Below are positions 54,592 to 63,646 of a stretch of 64,000 bases of DNA, in pieces; position 1 is the first letter of the stretch, and the number at the start of each line of letters is the position of its first letter. This stretch comes from Microbacterium sp. (GTDB lineage: Bacteria; Actinomycetota; Actinomycetes; Actinomycetales; Microbacteriaceae): positions 62,001-126,000 of the forward strand of contig NZ_JAPSHY010000002.1 of the NCBI RefSeq assembly GCF_031179285.1, read 5' to 3'. The position numbers and the translations under genes are program-made. Under the pieces are notes generated by a model. That model was given only the letters and a program-made list of their open reading frames with translations. It ran no database searches and had not been told where the DNA came from.

Positions 54592-54662
54592 GCCATCAGG
54601 TGACCGCATCCGCCAGGTAGGTGAGCCTCAGCGTCTGCGGGTGGTGTCCCGACTGCGCCGGG

Positions 54663-55136
54663 TCAGCCGAGGAGGTCCTTGATGACCAGCGCCGTACGCA
54701 GCGCGGCATCCGCCGCCTCGGCGCCCTTGTCCTCCTTGGACCCCTCGAGACCGGCACGATCCAGCCCCTGCTTCTCGTCGTCGAGAGTGAGCAGACCGAA
54801 ACCCACCGGCTTGCCGGCATCCAGCGACACCCGGGTCAGCCCGTCGGTGGTCGCCGCGGACACGTACTCGAAGTGGGGTGTACCGCCGCGGATGATCACG
54901 CCGAGCGCGACGACGGCGTCCGCGCCGCCCGCGAAGGCCGCCTGCGCTGCCACGGCCAGCTCGAACGAGCCGGGAACCCGCACCAGCCGGTGGCTGGCAC
55001 CGGCGGCATCGAGGACCCGCTGCGCGCCCGCGATGAGACCGTTGCTGATGATCTCGTGCCAGGTGCCTGCGATGACGACGACGTTCAGTCCTCGTCCGTC
55101 GATGTCGCCCGTGGTCGGTGCTCCTGCGCCGCTCAT
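54663..55136 (-). CDS. ribH: 6,7-dimethyl-8-ribityllumazine synthase
   Basis: This 157-residue lumazine synthase has VPGSFELAVAAQ, GVIIRGGTPHFEYV (catalytic His) and SLDAGKPVGFGLLT. It condenses the ribityl-pyrimidine with dihydroxybutanone phosphate. Start overlaps the ribBA stop by 4 nt. Last gene of the rib operon. Confidence 0.96.
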   Translation of the reverse strand: MSGAGAPTTGDIDGRGLNVVVIAGTWHEIISNGLIAGAQRVLDAAGASHRLVRVPGSFELAVAAQAAFAGGADAVVALGVIIRGGTPHFEYVSAATTDGLTRVSLDAGKPVGFGLLTLDDEKQGLDRAGLEGSKEDKGAEAADAALRTALVIKDLLG

Positions 55137-56401
55137 GCGTTGCTCCTTCCGTTGGCGAGAGCCTCTGCCAGCTCCGCCTCGCCGATGATGTGTCCCATGC
55201 GGTCCCGCTTGGTCTCGAGGTACTGGTGGTTGTTCGGGCCGACGCCGACGATGAGCGGCACCTGCTCGATGACGTCGAGGCCGAGCTCGCGCAGCTGGTT
55301 GACCTTGTCGGTGTTGTTGGTCAGCAGCCGCACCCTGGAGACGCCGAGGTCACCGAGGATGCCGGCGGCGGCGGCGTACTCCCGAGCATCCGCCGGCAGC
55401 CCGAGTGCGAGGTTCGCGTCGACGGTGTCCAACCCCTCCTCCTGCAGGCTGTATGCGCGGAGTTTGTTGATCAGTCCGATTCCTCGGCCCTCGTGACCGC
55501 GCATGTAGATGACGACGCCGCTCTCTCGCTCGATCGCGTCGAGTGCGGCCTCCAGCTGCGGTCCGCACTCGCATTTCAGCGATCCGAACGCCTCACCGGT
55601 CAGGCATTCCGAGTGCACTCTGACCAGTGCCGTCTCGGAGAGTTCTCCCGACACGACGGCGATATGGTCGGTGCCGGTGACGCGGTCCTTGTACGCGAGG
55701 AAGCGGAAGGTGCCGTGCGTGGTGGGGACGGTGGAGTCGGCGCGCAGGCTGACCCGACGACTCTTGGGGGCGCTCGCCGCCTCGTCCCGGGGATCGACCT
55801 CGTCGAGGTGCGCGATGAGCTGTTCGATCGTGATGACGGGGACGCCGTCGCGCTCGCCGAGCTCGATGAGCCCCGGCAGGCGCATCATGCTGCCGTCTTC
55901 GGCGACCACCTCGGCGATCGCGCCCACCGGACGCAGGCCGGCCAGCCGCATGAGTTCGACCGCTGCCTCAGTGTGCCCGCTGCGCTCTCGCACGCCGCCG
56001 TCGACGGCACGCAGTGGGAGCACGTGACCGGGGCGGATCAGACTCGACGCCGTCGAGGCCGGGTTCGCGAGCACGTTGAGGGTGTGGGCGCGATCGAACG
56101 CGCTGATACCGGTGGTCACGCCCTCGGCTGCATCGACGCTGACGGTGTACGCGGTGGACCGGGCGTCCTCATTGGACTCGACCATCGGCTGCAAGTTCAG
56201 GCTGTCGGCGAGATCGGCGGGCATGGGCGCGCAGATGAAGCCCGATGACCAGCGAACCGTCCACGCCACCCACTCCGGCGTGGCGAGCTCGGCCGAGAGG
56301 ATGACGTCCCCCTCGTTCTCGCGGTTCTCATCGTCGGCGACGATGACCGGACGCCCGGCGCGCAGCGCTTCGAGCGCCTGCGGGATGGTGGCAAGGCTCA
56401 T
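55133..56401 (-). CDS. ribBA: Bifunctional 3,4-dihydroxy-2-butanone 4-phosphate synthase / GTP cyclohydrolase II
   Basis: This 422-residue fusion has RibB (DDENRENEGDV, RPGHVLPLRAVDGGVRERSGHTEA) and RibA (HSECLTGEAFGSLKCECGPQ zinc site, RGHEGRGIGL). It supplies both precursors of lumazine. Overlaps ribE by ATGA. Confidence 0.96.
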   Translation of the reverse strand: MSLATIPQALEALRAGRPVIVADDENRENEGDVILSAELATPEWVAWTVRWSSGFICAPMPADLADSLNLQPMVESNEDARSTAYTVSVDAAEGVTTGISAFDRAHTLNVLANPASTASSLIRPGHVLPLRAVDGGVRERSGHTEAAVELMRLAGLRPVGAIAEVVAEDGSMMRLPGLIELGERDGVPVITIEQLIAHLDEVDPRDEAASAPKSRRVSLRADSTVPTTHGTFRFLAYKDRVTGTDHIAVVSGELSETALVRVHSECLTGEAFGSLKCECGPQLEAALDAIERESGVVIYMRGHEGRGIGLINKLRAYSLQEEGLDTVDANLALGLPADAREYAAAAGILGDLGVSRVRLLTNNTDKVNQLRELGLDVIEQVPLIVGVGPNNHQYLETKRDRMGHIIGEAELAEALANGRSNA

Positions 56402-57027
56402 CGCGAGCCTCCTTCCGTGACGGCCCGGAAGGCGAGCAGACGCTCGACGTGCCGGGCGAGGATGTCGGTCTCGAGGCTGACGCGATCGCCGACCGCGCGA
56501 GAGCCGAGCGTGGTGGCGACGAGAGTCTCGGGGATGAGGGAGACCTCGAACCAGGCCGCCGTCTCGCCGGGGTCGCTGACAGCGCTGACGGTGAGCGAGG
56601 TGCCGTCGACCGAGATCGATCCCTTGTCGACGACGAGCGGCGCCAGGTCTGCGGGGAGGCTGATCCGAAGAACACTCCACTCGGCGCCGGGGCGCACCTC
56701 CAGCACGTCGCCTGTGCCGTCGACGTGACCCTGCACGATATGGCCGCCGAGCCGGGCGCCGACGGGCATCGCCTTCTCGATGTTGACGCGGCTGCCGACC
56801 GAAGCGCCGCTGAGCGCGGCGACATCCAGGGTCTGCTTCATCACGTCGGCGTCGAAGGTGTCAGCCGTCGAACCGACCACGGTCAGGCACACGCCCGAGA
56901 CGGCGATCGATTCGCCGTGCACGGCATCGGCCGCTGCCCGGGGCGCACGCACGGTGAGCCGCCAGCCGTCTCCGGCGGGTGCGATGGCGGTGATCTCGCC
57001 GATCTCCTCGATGATTCCGGTGAACAT
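56398..57027 (-). CDS. ribE: Riboflavin synthase alpha chain
   Basis: This 209-residue protein has two lumazine-binding repeats: MFTGIIEEIGE with VSGVCLTV, and GGHIVQGHVDGTG with SVDGTSLTV. It dismutates lumazine to riboflavin. The start is ATG 57027, overlapping the ribD stop by one base; the track's upstream start runs into ribD. Confidence 0.95.
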   Translation of the reverse strand: MFTGIIEEIGEITAIAPAGDGWRLTVRAPRAAADAVHGESIAVSGVCLTVVGSTADTFDADVMKQTLDVAALSGASVGSRVNIEKAMPVGARLGGHIVQGHVDGTGDVLEVRPGAEWSVLRISLPADLAPLVVDKGSISVDGTSLTVSAVSDPGETAAWFEVSLIPETLVATTLGSRAVGDRVSLETDILARHVERLLAFRAVTEGGSR

Positions 57028-58115
57028 CAGGCGGCTCCTTCGTTCGTGACACGCGAGTCGTTCGCGGCGTCGTCTTCGGTCGGGTGGGTTCGGGTCGGGT
57101 GGTTCTCGGCCGGACGCGCGACGACGAGCAGGTCTGCGCCGAGGGGGATCCACTCATCGACGGTCAGGCGTCGTGCGCCGTCGATGGATGCGACGCCGAT
57201 GTCGGTGAGGGCGAGTCGTCCGCCGCCGAGGAGCACCGGCGCGACGTATGCCAGCACGCGGTCCGCGAGGCCTTCCGCGATGAACGCGCTCGCGAGTGTC
57301 GGGCCGCCCTCGATGAAGGCCGTCTGGATGCCGCGTGCGTGAAGGTCCGCGACGACAGCGCGCAGGTCTCTCGTGTCGTACAGGAGAGGGTCGCGCGGAT
57401 GGCGCCGGAGGGCCGCATCCGCCGGAATCGCCCGAGAGCCGATCACCACGGGAATCGGCTGGTGGTCGTGGAGGCGGTCGCCGTCGCGAGCGGTGAGGGC
57501 AGGGTCGTCGGCGAGCACCGTGCCGGTCCCGACCACGATGGCATCCGCCGCTGAGCGCCTCCGGTGCACGTCTGCGCGCGCGGCGGCGCCGGTGATCCAC
57601 TGGCTGGTGCCGTCATCAGCCGCCGCGCGGCCATCGAGACTCTGCGCCCATTTCACGGTGATGTGCGGCCGGCCGAGCCGCGCGGCGGTCAGCCAGTCCG
57701 CGATGACGCGGCCGGCGGCATCCGCCTGCTCGCCGGCGACGACGGCGACGCCCGCGTCGCGAAGCCGCTGTGCTCCGCCGCCGGACTGCCTGCCAGGGTC
57801 GTCGAGCGCGTAAACGACGCGCGAGATTCCGGCATCGATGAGAGCGAGCGCGCAGGGGCCCGTGCGTCCGGTGTGGTTGCAGGGCTCGAGGGTGACGACG
57901 GCGGTCGCGCCGTGCGCGGCACCGGGTGCGAGTTTCGAGAGCGCGTCGACCTCGGCGTGAGCGGTACCGGCACCGCGATGCCATCCCTCGGCGACCACCT
58001 CGCCCGCAGGTGACAGGATGACCGCTCCGACCTGCGGATTCACGCCGCGGGGGCCACGGACGGCGAGCTCCAGTGCGCGGGCCATCGCATCGCGCTCTGC
58101 CTCGTTCACTGCCAT
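57027..58115 (-). CDS. ribD: Bifunctional riboflavin deaminase/reductase
   Basis: This 362-residue protein has an N-terminal CMP/dCMP-type deaminase with zinc ligands HAEVDAL and PCNHTGRTGPC, and a C-terminal reductase (KWAQSLDGRAAADDGTSQWI). First gene of ribD-ribE-ribBA-ribH, preceded by an FMN riboswitch. Confidence 0.96.
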   Translation of the reverse strand: MAVNEAERDAMARALELAVRGPRGVNPQVGAVILSPAGEVVAEGWHRGAGTAHAEVDALSKLAPGAAHGATAVVTLEPCNHTGRTGPCALALIDAGISRVVYALDDPGRQSGGGAQRLRDAGVAVVAGEQADAAGRVIADWLTAARLGRPHITVKWAQSLDGRAAADDGTSQWITGAAARADVHRRRSAADAIVVGTGTVLADDPALTARDGDRLHDHQPIPVVIGSRAIPADAALRRHPRDPLLYDTRDLRAVVADLHARGIQTAFIEGGPTLASAFIAEGLADRVLAYVAPVLLGGGRLALTDIGVASIDGARRLTVDEWIPLGADLLVVARPAENHPTRTHPTEDDAANDSRVTNEGAA

Positions 58116-58167
58116 CCGTCGTCCTTCGGTGAGGCTCCGGGGTCGGCAGAACGCGCGCGTCGGCGCA

Positions 58168-58310
58168 TCGTGCTGCCTCCCATCCGGACTAGCGAAGTCT
58201 CCTTCGCATCACCGTCGGTTCCGGAATTCCACCGGATCGGCACCGAGGTCTCCCTCGGCGCTCGCGGACTGTCACCGCCGGTTCGGATTCTCACCGACCC
58301 CGGAGCACGT
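58168..58310 (-). promoter_or_regulatory. FMN riboswitch (RFN element)
   Basis: On the minus strand the leader contains GGGTCGGTGAGAATCC, CCGGCGGTGACAGTCCGCGAG and TCCGGATGGGAGGCAGCAC, the conserved RFN core, closed by an ACGTGCT/AGCACG stem. A TACACT -10 box (58321-58326) sits just upstream. FMN binding should turn off ribDEBAH. Confidence 0.93.
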
Positions 58311-58398
58311 TGATGCTCTGAGTGTACTCAACGCATCTGAATGGATTTCATTCCGTGCGCGATTCTCACGTGATCGGGCACCGCTGCCGCTGGCGGAG

Positions 58399-59262
58399 CT
58401 ACTTCAGAAGGCGCGACAGGCGGCGGTCGGCGAGCGGCTTGCCGCCGGTCTGGCACGTCGGGCAGTACTCCAGTGAGCGGTCGGCGAAGAAGACGCTGCG
58501 AACCGTGTCACCGCAGACCGGGCATGCCTCGCCGCGTCGCGCGTGCACCTGCATGCCGCGGCGCTTGGCGTCCTTGAGGTCGGCGGGCGGTTTGCCGGAG
58601 GCTTCGGCGACGGCGTCCCTCAGCGTGCTCTGCGTCGCCTCGAACAGCCGCTCGACGTCCTCGGTATCGAGCGTGGCGGCGATCGCGTACGGAGACATGC
58701 GCGCCGCATGCAGGATCTCGTCGGAATAGGCGTTGCCGATACCCGCGATCACCGCCTGATCCCGAAGGAGCCCCTTGATCTGCATCCGCTTGCCCGCCAG
58801 GAGGCCGGCGAACACCTCCAGGGTGAACTCGGGCTCGAGCGGGTCGGGCCCGAGCCTCGCGATCCCTGGGACGTCCTCGAGGTCTCGCACGACGTAGACC
58901 GCGAGCGACTTCTTCGTCCCGGCCTCCGTCAGATCGAATCCGCTGCCGTCGCCGAGCGCGACGCGCAGAGCGATCGGCGTCTTGCCGGGCTTGATCAGGG
59001 TGGTGGGAAGCGCGTCGTACCAGCGCAGCCACCCGGCCTTCGCGAGGTGGAACACCAGGTGCAGCTCCTCGCCGAACGAGAGGACGATGAACTTGCCGCG
59101 GCGGGTCGATGCCGACACCACCGCTCCCTGCAGGGCCGTGACCGGGGGATCGTACGTCTTCAGTGCGGCGATCGCTGACACGCTGACGCGCGTGAGTGTG
59201 CGGCCGACGGCGCGCTCGCCGAGGAAGGCTGCGAGCCCCTGGACCTCCGGCATCTCCGGCAT
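58399..59262 (-). CDS. Formamidopyrimidine-DNA glycosylase / Nei-type protein
   Basis: This 287-residue enzyme starts MPEMPEV (Pro2 nucleophile, Glu3), has the H2TH segment (AVIAGIGNAYSDEILHAARMSP) and a C-terminal zinc finger CPVCG...CPTCQTGG. It excises oxidised bases. The CAGGAT-N6-ATG arrangement suggests a leaderless start. It is upstream of, and on the same strand as, the rib operon. Confidence 0.9.
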   Translation of the reverse strand: MPEMPEVQGLAAFLGERAVGRTLTRVSVSAIAALKTYDPPVTALQGAVVSASTRRGKFIVLSFGEELHLVFHLAKAGWLRWYDALPTTLIKPGKTPIALRVALGDGSGFDLTEAGTKKSLAVYVVRDLEDVPGIARLGPDPLEPEFTLEVFAGLLAGKRMQIKGLLRDQAVIAGIGNAYSDEILHAARMSPYAIAATLDTEDVERLFEATQSTLRDAVAEASGKPPADLKDAKRRGMQVHARRGEACPVCGDTVRSVFFADRSLEYCPTCQTGGKPLADRRLSRLLK

Positions 59263-59268
59263 GAACTC

Positions 59269-59274
59269 ATCCTG
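59269..59274 (-). promoter_or_regulatory. -10 box CAGGAT, leaderless start of fpg-like gene
   Basis: CAGGAT lies six bases before ATG 59262. Weak match to TANNNT but same spacing as the other cases. Confidence 0.35.
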
Positions 59275-59346
59275 CCATCCGCATCCGACATCGTCACGGG
59301 GGTTCCCGGATTCCTGGCGCCTCGATTCCGATCGGAGCGGGGGCGG

Positions 59347-59517
59347 TCAGACGCGGTCGCCGACCGCCTCGTCGCGGACCGGCGACGCCACGGGGAAGCG
59401 GTCATCCGTCGCGAGCAGCCCGGCGACCCACCCGTCGACGCGCCCGCGCGGGCTGACAGGGGCCTGCGCTGCAGACCCTCGTGCCTGAATCCAGGAGGAG
59501 GAACTCCATCCCGGCAT
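59347..59517 (-). CDS. Possible small protein (56 aa), low support
   Basis: The frame from ATG 59517 reads MPGWSSSSWIQ and ends VRDEAVGDRV with strongly GC-rich third positions, as in real genes here, within the otherwise gene-free 59263-59644 spacer. No homology recognised and no good Shine-Dalgarno; it may be the tail of a lost gene. Confidence 0.3.
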   Translation of the reverse strand: MPGWSSSSWIQARGSAAQAPVSPRGRVDGWVAGLLATDDRFPVASPVRDEAVGDRV

Positions 59518-59632
59518 CCTATTGGCGCGCCGGCGGATGCCCTGACCGCCCATGTGTGAGCGTCCGAACCTGCAGTCCGACGGGGCGCGGCGAAGCTCCG
59601 TCCGCGCACAGCCCGATGTCGGATGCCGCGAC

Positions 59633-59638
59633 TAGGCT
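59633..59638 (+). promoter_or_regulatory. -10 box TAGGCT, leaderless start of mfd
   Basis: TAGGCT lies exactly six bases before GTG 59645 and no Shine-Dalgarno is present. Confidence 0.55.
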
Positions 59639-59644
59639 TATCCG

Positions 59645-62600
59645 GTGACTGTTCCGGGGATTCTGCGCGCCTTGGAAGAGGCGACCCTTTACCGCGATGC
59701 CCTCACCTGGGCGCAGACGGATGCCGATCTCGGCCTCGTGGACGGGCTGGACGCGCCGGCACTCGCCGGGCTGCTCCGTCGTCGCCACGAGGCAGGTCAC
59801 CCCGCGGCTCTCCTGGCCGTCGCCCCGACCGGCAGGCGGGTGGAGACCCTCGCCGCAGCGCTCGAGGCGTACGCTCCCGATGCCCAGGTGCTCACCTTCC
59901 CCGCGTGGGAGACGCTGCCGCACGAGCGGCTGAGCCCGAGCCCCGACACGGTGGGTCATCGCCTGCAGACGCTGCGCCGCATCGCGCAGTGGTCGGGCGA
60001 TGCTCCGCTGATCGTCGTCGCTTCGGTGCGCGCCGCCCTGCAGCCGATCGCCGGCAACCTCGGCGAGCTCGCCCCGCTCGAACTCGCACTCGGGAGCCGC
60101 GGCAACGAGCTCGACCGCGTCGCCGAGCAACTCGTCGAACGCGCGTACTCCCGGGTCGACATGGTGTCCCGTCGCGGCGAGTTCGCGGTCCGAGGCGGAA
60201 TCCTCGACGTCTTCCCGCCCACATCCGAGCATCCACTGCGCGTCGAGTTCTTCGGCGACGAGATCGACCAGATACGGGCGTTCTCGGTCGCCGATCAGCG
60301 CTCGCTTCCCGGTGACATCGACCACGTCGACCTGCCGCCCAGCCGTGAGCTGCTGCTCACCGCAGACGTTCGCGAACGAGCACGCGCGCTCATCGACGGA
60401 TTCCCCGCCATCGCCGGGATGCTCGAGAAGATGGCGGAGGGTATCCCGGTCGAGGGGATGGAGTCGCTCCTGCCCGCCGTCTCCGGTCCTCTGAAGTCGC
60501 TCGTGGAGTATCTGCCGGCAGGAAGCGCGACCGCACTCGTCGATCCCGAACGCTCCACCGCGCGAGCGATCACTCTGGGCGACACCAACCGCGAGTTCCT
60601 GGACGCGGCATGGAGCGCTGCGACCTCCGGCGCGTCCGCGCCCATCGATCTCGGTGCCGGAGACTTCCTCACCGTGGCGCAGCTTCGTGAGGTGGTCCGC
60701 GAACGCGGCGGCGTCTGGTGGCGACTGAGCCCGTTCGGTGCCGGGCTCGGCGAGGGCGACGTCGACGACGCGAACCTCGATGCCGCCGTCATCCCGTCGT
60801 TCCACGGCAACGTCGACGGGGCGATCGAGTTCGTCGACGCTCGTGTCGCCGACGGCTGGCGGGTCGTGGTCATCGCCGCCGGTCACGGGCTCGTCGAGCG
60901 GGCAAGGGACGTGCTGGCAGATCGGGGCATCGCCGCGCGCATCGTCGACAGCCTCACCGACGCGCCTGACCCGGCAGTGGCAACCCTGGTGACCGGTTCG
61001 GTCGAGGCCGGCTTCCAGATCGCTCAGGCGAAGCTCGCCGTCCTCACCGACAATGAGTTCTACGGGCGCACGATCGGCGGAGACCAGCGGGTCGTCAAGA
61101 AGCTCGCCTCGCGCCGCAAGAACGTCGTCGACCCCCTGCAGCTGAAGCAGGGCGACTACGTCGTGCACGCCACCCACGGCATCGGCCGCTTCGTCGAGAT
61201 GACGCAGCGCGAGGTGTCGACGGGCGGGCGCAATGCGACCAAGTCCCTTCGCGACTACCTCGTGCTGGAGTACGCGCCCTCCAAGCGCGGCTACCCCGGC
61301 GACAAGCTCTTCGTGCCGACCGATCAGCTCGACCTGCTGTCGAAGTACGTCGGAGGCGAGGCGCCGACCCTGTCGAAGATGGGCGGAAGCGACTGGGCGC
61401 AGGCCAAGGGCAAGGCGCGCAAGGCCGTCAGAGACATCGCGGTCGAGTTGGTCAAGCTGTATTCGGCCAGGATGAGCGCGAAGGGTCATGCGTTCGGGCC
61501 GGACACCCCGTGGCAGCGCGAGCTCGAAGAGGCGTTCCCCTTCGCCGAGACGCCCGATCAGCTGCAGACGATCGACGAGATCAAGGCCGACATGGAGCGG
61601 CCGATCCCGATGGACCGGCTGCTCTCGGGCGACGTCGGATTCGGCAAGACCGAGGTCGCGGTGCGCGCGGCCTTCAAGGCGATCCAGGACGGCAAGCAGG
61701 TCGCGATGCTGGTGCCGACGACCCTGCTTGTCAAACAGCACCTCGAAACGTTCACCGAGAGGTTCGCGGGCTTTCCGGTGAAGGTGCGTCCGCTGTCGCG
61801 CTTCCAGAGCGACAAGGAGGCGAAGCTCACGCTGCAGGGACTCCTCGACGGCACGGTCGACATGGTCATCGGCACCCACCGGATCCTCACCGATCAGATC
61901 ATGTTCAAGGACCTCGGCCTGATGATCATCGACGAGGAGCAGCGCTTCGGGGTGGAGCACAAGGATGCGCTGAAGAAGATGAAGACGAACGTCGACATCC
62001 TCGCGATGAGTGCGACCCCGATTCCCCGCACGCTCGAGATGGCGGTGACCGGCATCCGCGAGATGTCGACGCTGCAGACCCCGCCGGAGGACCGGCATCC
62101 GATCCTCTCGTTCGTGGGTCCCCGCAGCGACAAGCAGATCGCGGCCGCGATCCGGCGCGAGATCCTGCGCGAGGGGCAGGTGTTCTTCGTCCACAACCGG
62201 GTGCAGTCGATCCAGCGCGTCGCGTCGCAGCTCGCGGAGCTCGTCCCGGAAGCACGCATCGCGGTCGCGCACGGACAGCTGGGTGAGCACCAGCTGGAGC
62301 AGGTCGTCGACGACTTCTGGGAGCGCAAGTTCGATGTGCTCGTCTGCACCACGATCGTCGAGACGGGGCTCGACATCTCGAACGCGAACACGATCATCAT
62401 CGATCGCGCCGACAAGTACGGCCTGTCGCAGCTGCACCAGCTGCGCGGCCGTGTCGGCCGTGCCCGCGAACGCGCGTACGCGTACTTCCTCTACGACGAG
62501 ATGAAACCGCTGTCGGAGACCGCCGCCGACCGGCTGCAGACGATCGCCGTGAACAATGATCTCGGTTCCGGAATGCAGGTCGCGCTCAAGGATCTGGAAC

Positions 62601-63229
62601 TCAGGGGAGCGGGGAACCTCCTGGGCGCGGAGCAGGCTGGGCACATCGCCGGCGTCGGATTCGATCTGTATCTGCGCATGATCGGCGAGGCTGTGGCGAC
62701 GTTCCGCGGCGAGGAGGTCGAGACCGGGACAGAGCTTCGCCTCGAGCTCCCGCTCGACGCCCGGATTCCTGAGGACTACATCGACAGTGAGCGGCTTCGT
62801 CTCGAGGCGTACCAGAAGCTCTCGGCGGCGTCCGCGGCGACGGCGAAGGATGACGCGATCGATCTGGTGATCGAGGAGCTGACCGACCGCTACGGTGCGC
62901 CGCCGGCAGAGGTGTCCGGTCTGATCTCCATCGCGAGGCTGCGTCGTCGCGCGGCACGTGCCGGGTTGACGGATGTCGTCGCGATGGGATCGAACCTGCG
63001 GATCGCACCGGCGCGCTTCGAGGACTCCATGAGGGTCAGGCTGCAGCGGTTGTATCCGAACGCGAAGCTGCTCGCGGGCGGAGAGGCGCTCGTCGTGCCG
63101 ATGCCGCGCCCGGGCGGGGAAGCCCCGACGGACGCAGGACTGTTGGAGTGGGTGGAGCAGCTGTTCACCGCGATGTTCCCGGAATCGGTCGCGGCCGCGG
63201 ACGATCAGACGGTGTCGAGCCCGAGATAG
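59645..63229 (+). CDS. mfd: Transcription-repair coupling factor Mfd
   Basis: This 1194-residue protein has the UvrB-homology module (about residues 1-350), the CarD-like RNA polymerase-interacting domain (GDYVVHATHGIGRF, about 505), the RecG-like motor with SGDVGFGKTEVAVRAA (Walker A) and DEEQRFG, and the C-terminal TRCF domain. It displaces stalled RNA polymerase and recruits UvrA. GTG 59645 is the start, set by the leaderless promoter. Its last 25 bp overlap the convergent VOC gene. Confidence 0.96.
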   Translation: MTVPGILRALEEATLYRDALTWAQTDADLGLVDGLDAPALAGLLRRRHEAGHPAALLAVAPTGRRVETLAAALEAYAPDAQVLTFPAWETLPHERLSPSPDTVGHRLQTLRRIAQWSGDAPLIVVASVRAALQPIAGNLGELAPLELALGSRGNELDRVAEQLVERAYSRVDMVSRRGEFAVRGGILDVFPPTSEHPLRVEFFGDEIDQIRAFSVADQRSLPGDIDHVDLPPSRELLLTADVRERARALIDGFPAIAGMLEKMAEGIPVEGMESLLPAVSGPLKSLVEYLPAGSATALVDPERSTARAITLGDTNREFLDAAWSAATSGASAPIDLGAGDFLTVAQLREVVRERGGVWWRLSPFGAGLGEGDVDDANLDAAVIPSFHGNVDGAIEFVDARVADGWRVVVIAAGHGLVERARDVLADRGIAARIVDSLTDAPDPAVATLVTGSVEAGFQIAQAKLAVLTDNEFYGRTIGGDQRVVKKLASRRKNVVDPLQLKQGDYVVHATHGIGRFVEMTQREVSTGGRNATKSLRDYLVLEYAPSKRGYPGDKLFVPTDQLDLLSKYVGGEAPTLSKMGGSDWAQAKGKARKAVRDIAVELVKLYSARMSAKGHAFGPDTPWQRELEEAFPFAETPDQLQTIDEIKADMERPIPMDRLLSGDVGFGKTEVAVRAAFKAIQDGKQVAMLVPTTLLVKQHLETFTERFAGFPVKVRPLSRFQSDKEAKLTLQGLLDGTVDMVIGTHRILTDQIMFKDLGLMIIDEEQRFGVEHKDALKKMKTNVDILAMSATPIPRTLEMAVTGIREMSTLQTPPEDRHPILSFVGPRSDKQIAAAIRREILREGQVFFVHNRVQSIQRVASQLAELVPEARIAVAHGQLGEHQLEQVVDDFWERKFDVLVCTTIVETGLDISNANTIIIDRADKYGLSQLHQLRGRVGRARERAYAYFLYDEMKPLSETAADRLQTIAVNNDLGSGMQVALKDLELRGAGNLLGAEQAGHIAGVGFDLYLRMIGEAVATFRGEEVETGTELRLELPLDARIPEDYIDSERLRLEAYQKLSAASAATAKDDAIDLVIEELTDRYGAPPAEVSGLISIARLRRRAARAGLTDVVAMGSNLRIAPARFEDSMRVRLQRLYPNAKLLAGGEALVVPMPRPGGEAPTDAGLLEWVEQLFTAMFPESVAAADDQTVSSPR

Positions 63230-63570
63230 ATGTGGTTGCCGTCGGGGTCGCGAAGCTCTGCGACGCGCTCGCCCCACGGCATGTCGGCGGGGCCGCTCAG
63301 CGCCTCGGCGCCCGCAGCGACGGCGGCGGCGAAGTCCGCCTCGATGTCGTCGGTGTAGATCCAGAGCGCGATGGCGTCGCCCGTGGCGACCTCCGGCTCG
63401 AACCCGATGCCGATGGTGCCGCCCCCGACGGCGAGTGCCACGTACACGACGTCGCCGCCCTCGGGAGCGAACCGGTAGGTGACCTCGGCGGCGAAGGCCT
63501 GTTCGTAGAACGCGATCGACGCGGCGAGGTCGACGGAGCGAAGGATCGGGAAGAGGCGCGTCACGCTCAT
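63205..63570 (-). CDS. VOC-family (glyoxalase/bleomycin-resistance-like) protein
   Basis: This 121-residue VOC protein has FPILRSVDLAASIAFYEQAF and ELRDPDGNHIYLG. No substrate can be named. ATG 63570 is chosen; TACGGT lies six bases upstream, so leaderless. It overlaps the mfd 3' end by 25 bp. Confidence 0.8.
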   Translation of the reverse strand: MSVTRLFPILRSVDLAASIAFYEQAFAAEVTYRFAPEGGDVVYVALAVGGGTIGIGFEPEVATGDAIALWIYTDDIEADFAAAVAAGAEALSGPADMPWGERVAELRDPDGNHIYLGLDTV

Positions 63571-63576
63571 GGCGGC

Positions 63577-63582
63577 ACCGTA
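63577..63582 (-). promoter_or_regulatory. -10 box TACGGT, leaderless start of VOC gene
   Basis: TACGGT ends six bases before ATG 63570 with GCCGCC between, so there is no Shine-Dalgarno. Confidence 0.5.
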
Positions 63583-63646
63583 CGATGAAGGCTCCGCGCG
63601 GTCAACGCCCGCGGCTGCCCGCCGTTCGATCCGAGACGATGTCGAC

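Noticed and set aside
59519-63277. 1252-residue antisense ORF opposite mfd
   Set aside because: The plus frame encodes full Mfd motifs; the opposite frame is His/Arg/Asp-rich shadow coding typical of high-GC DNA.
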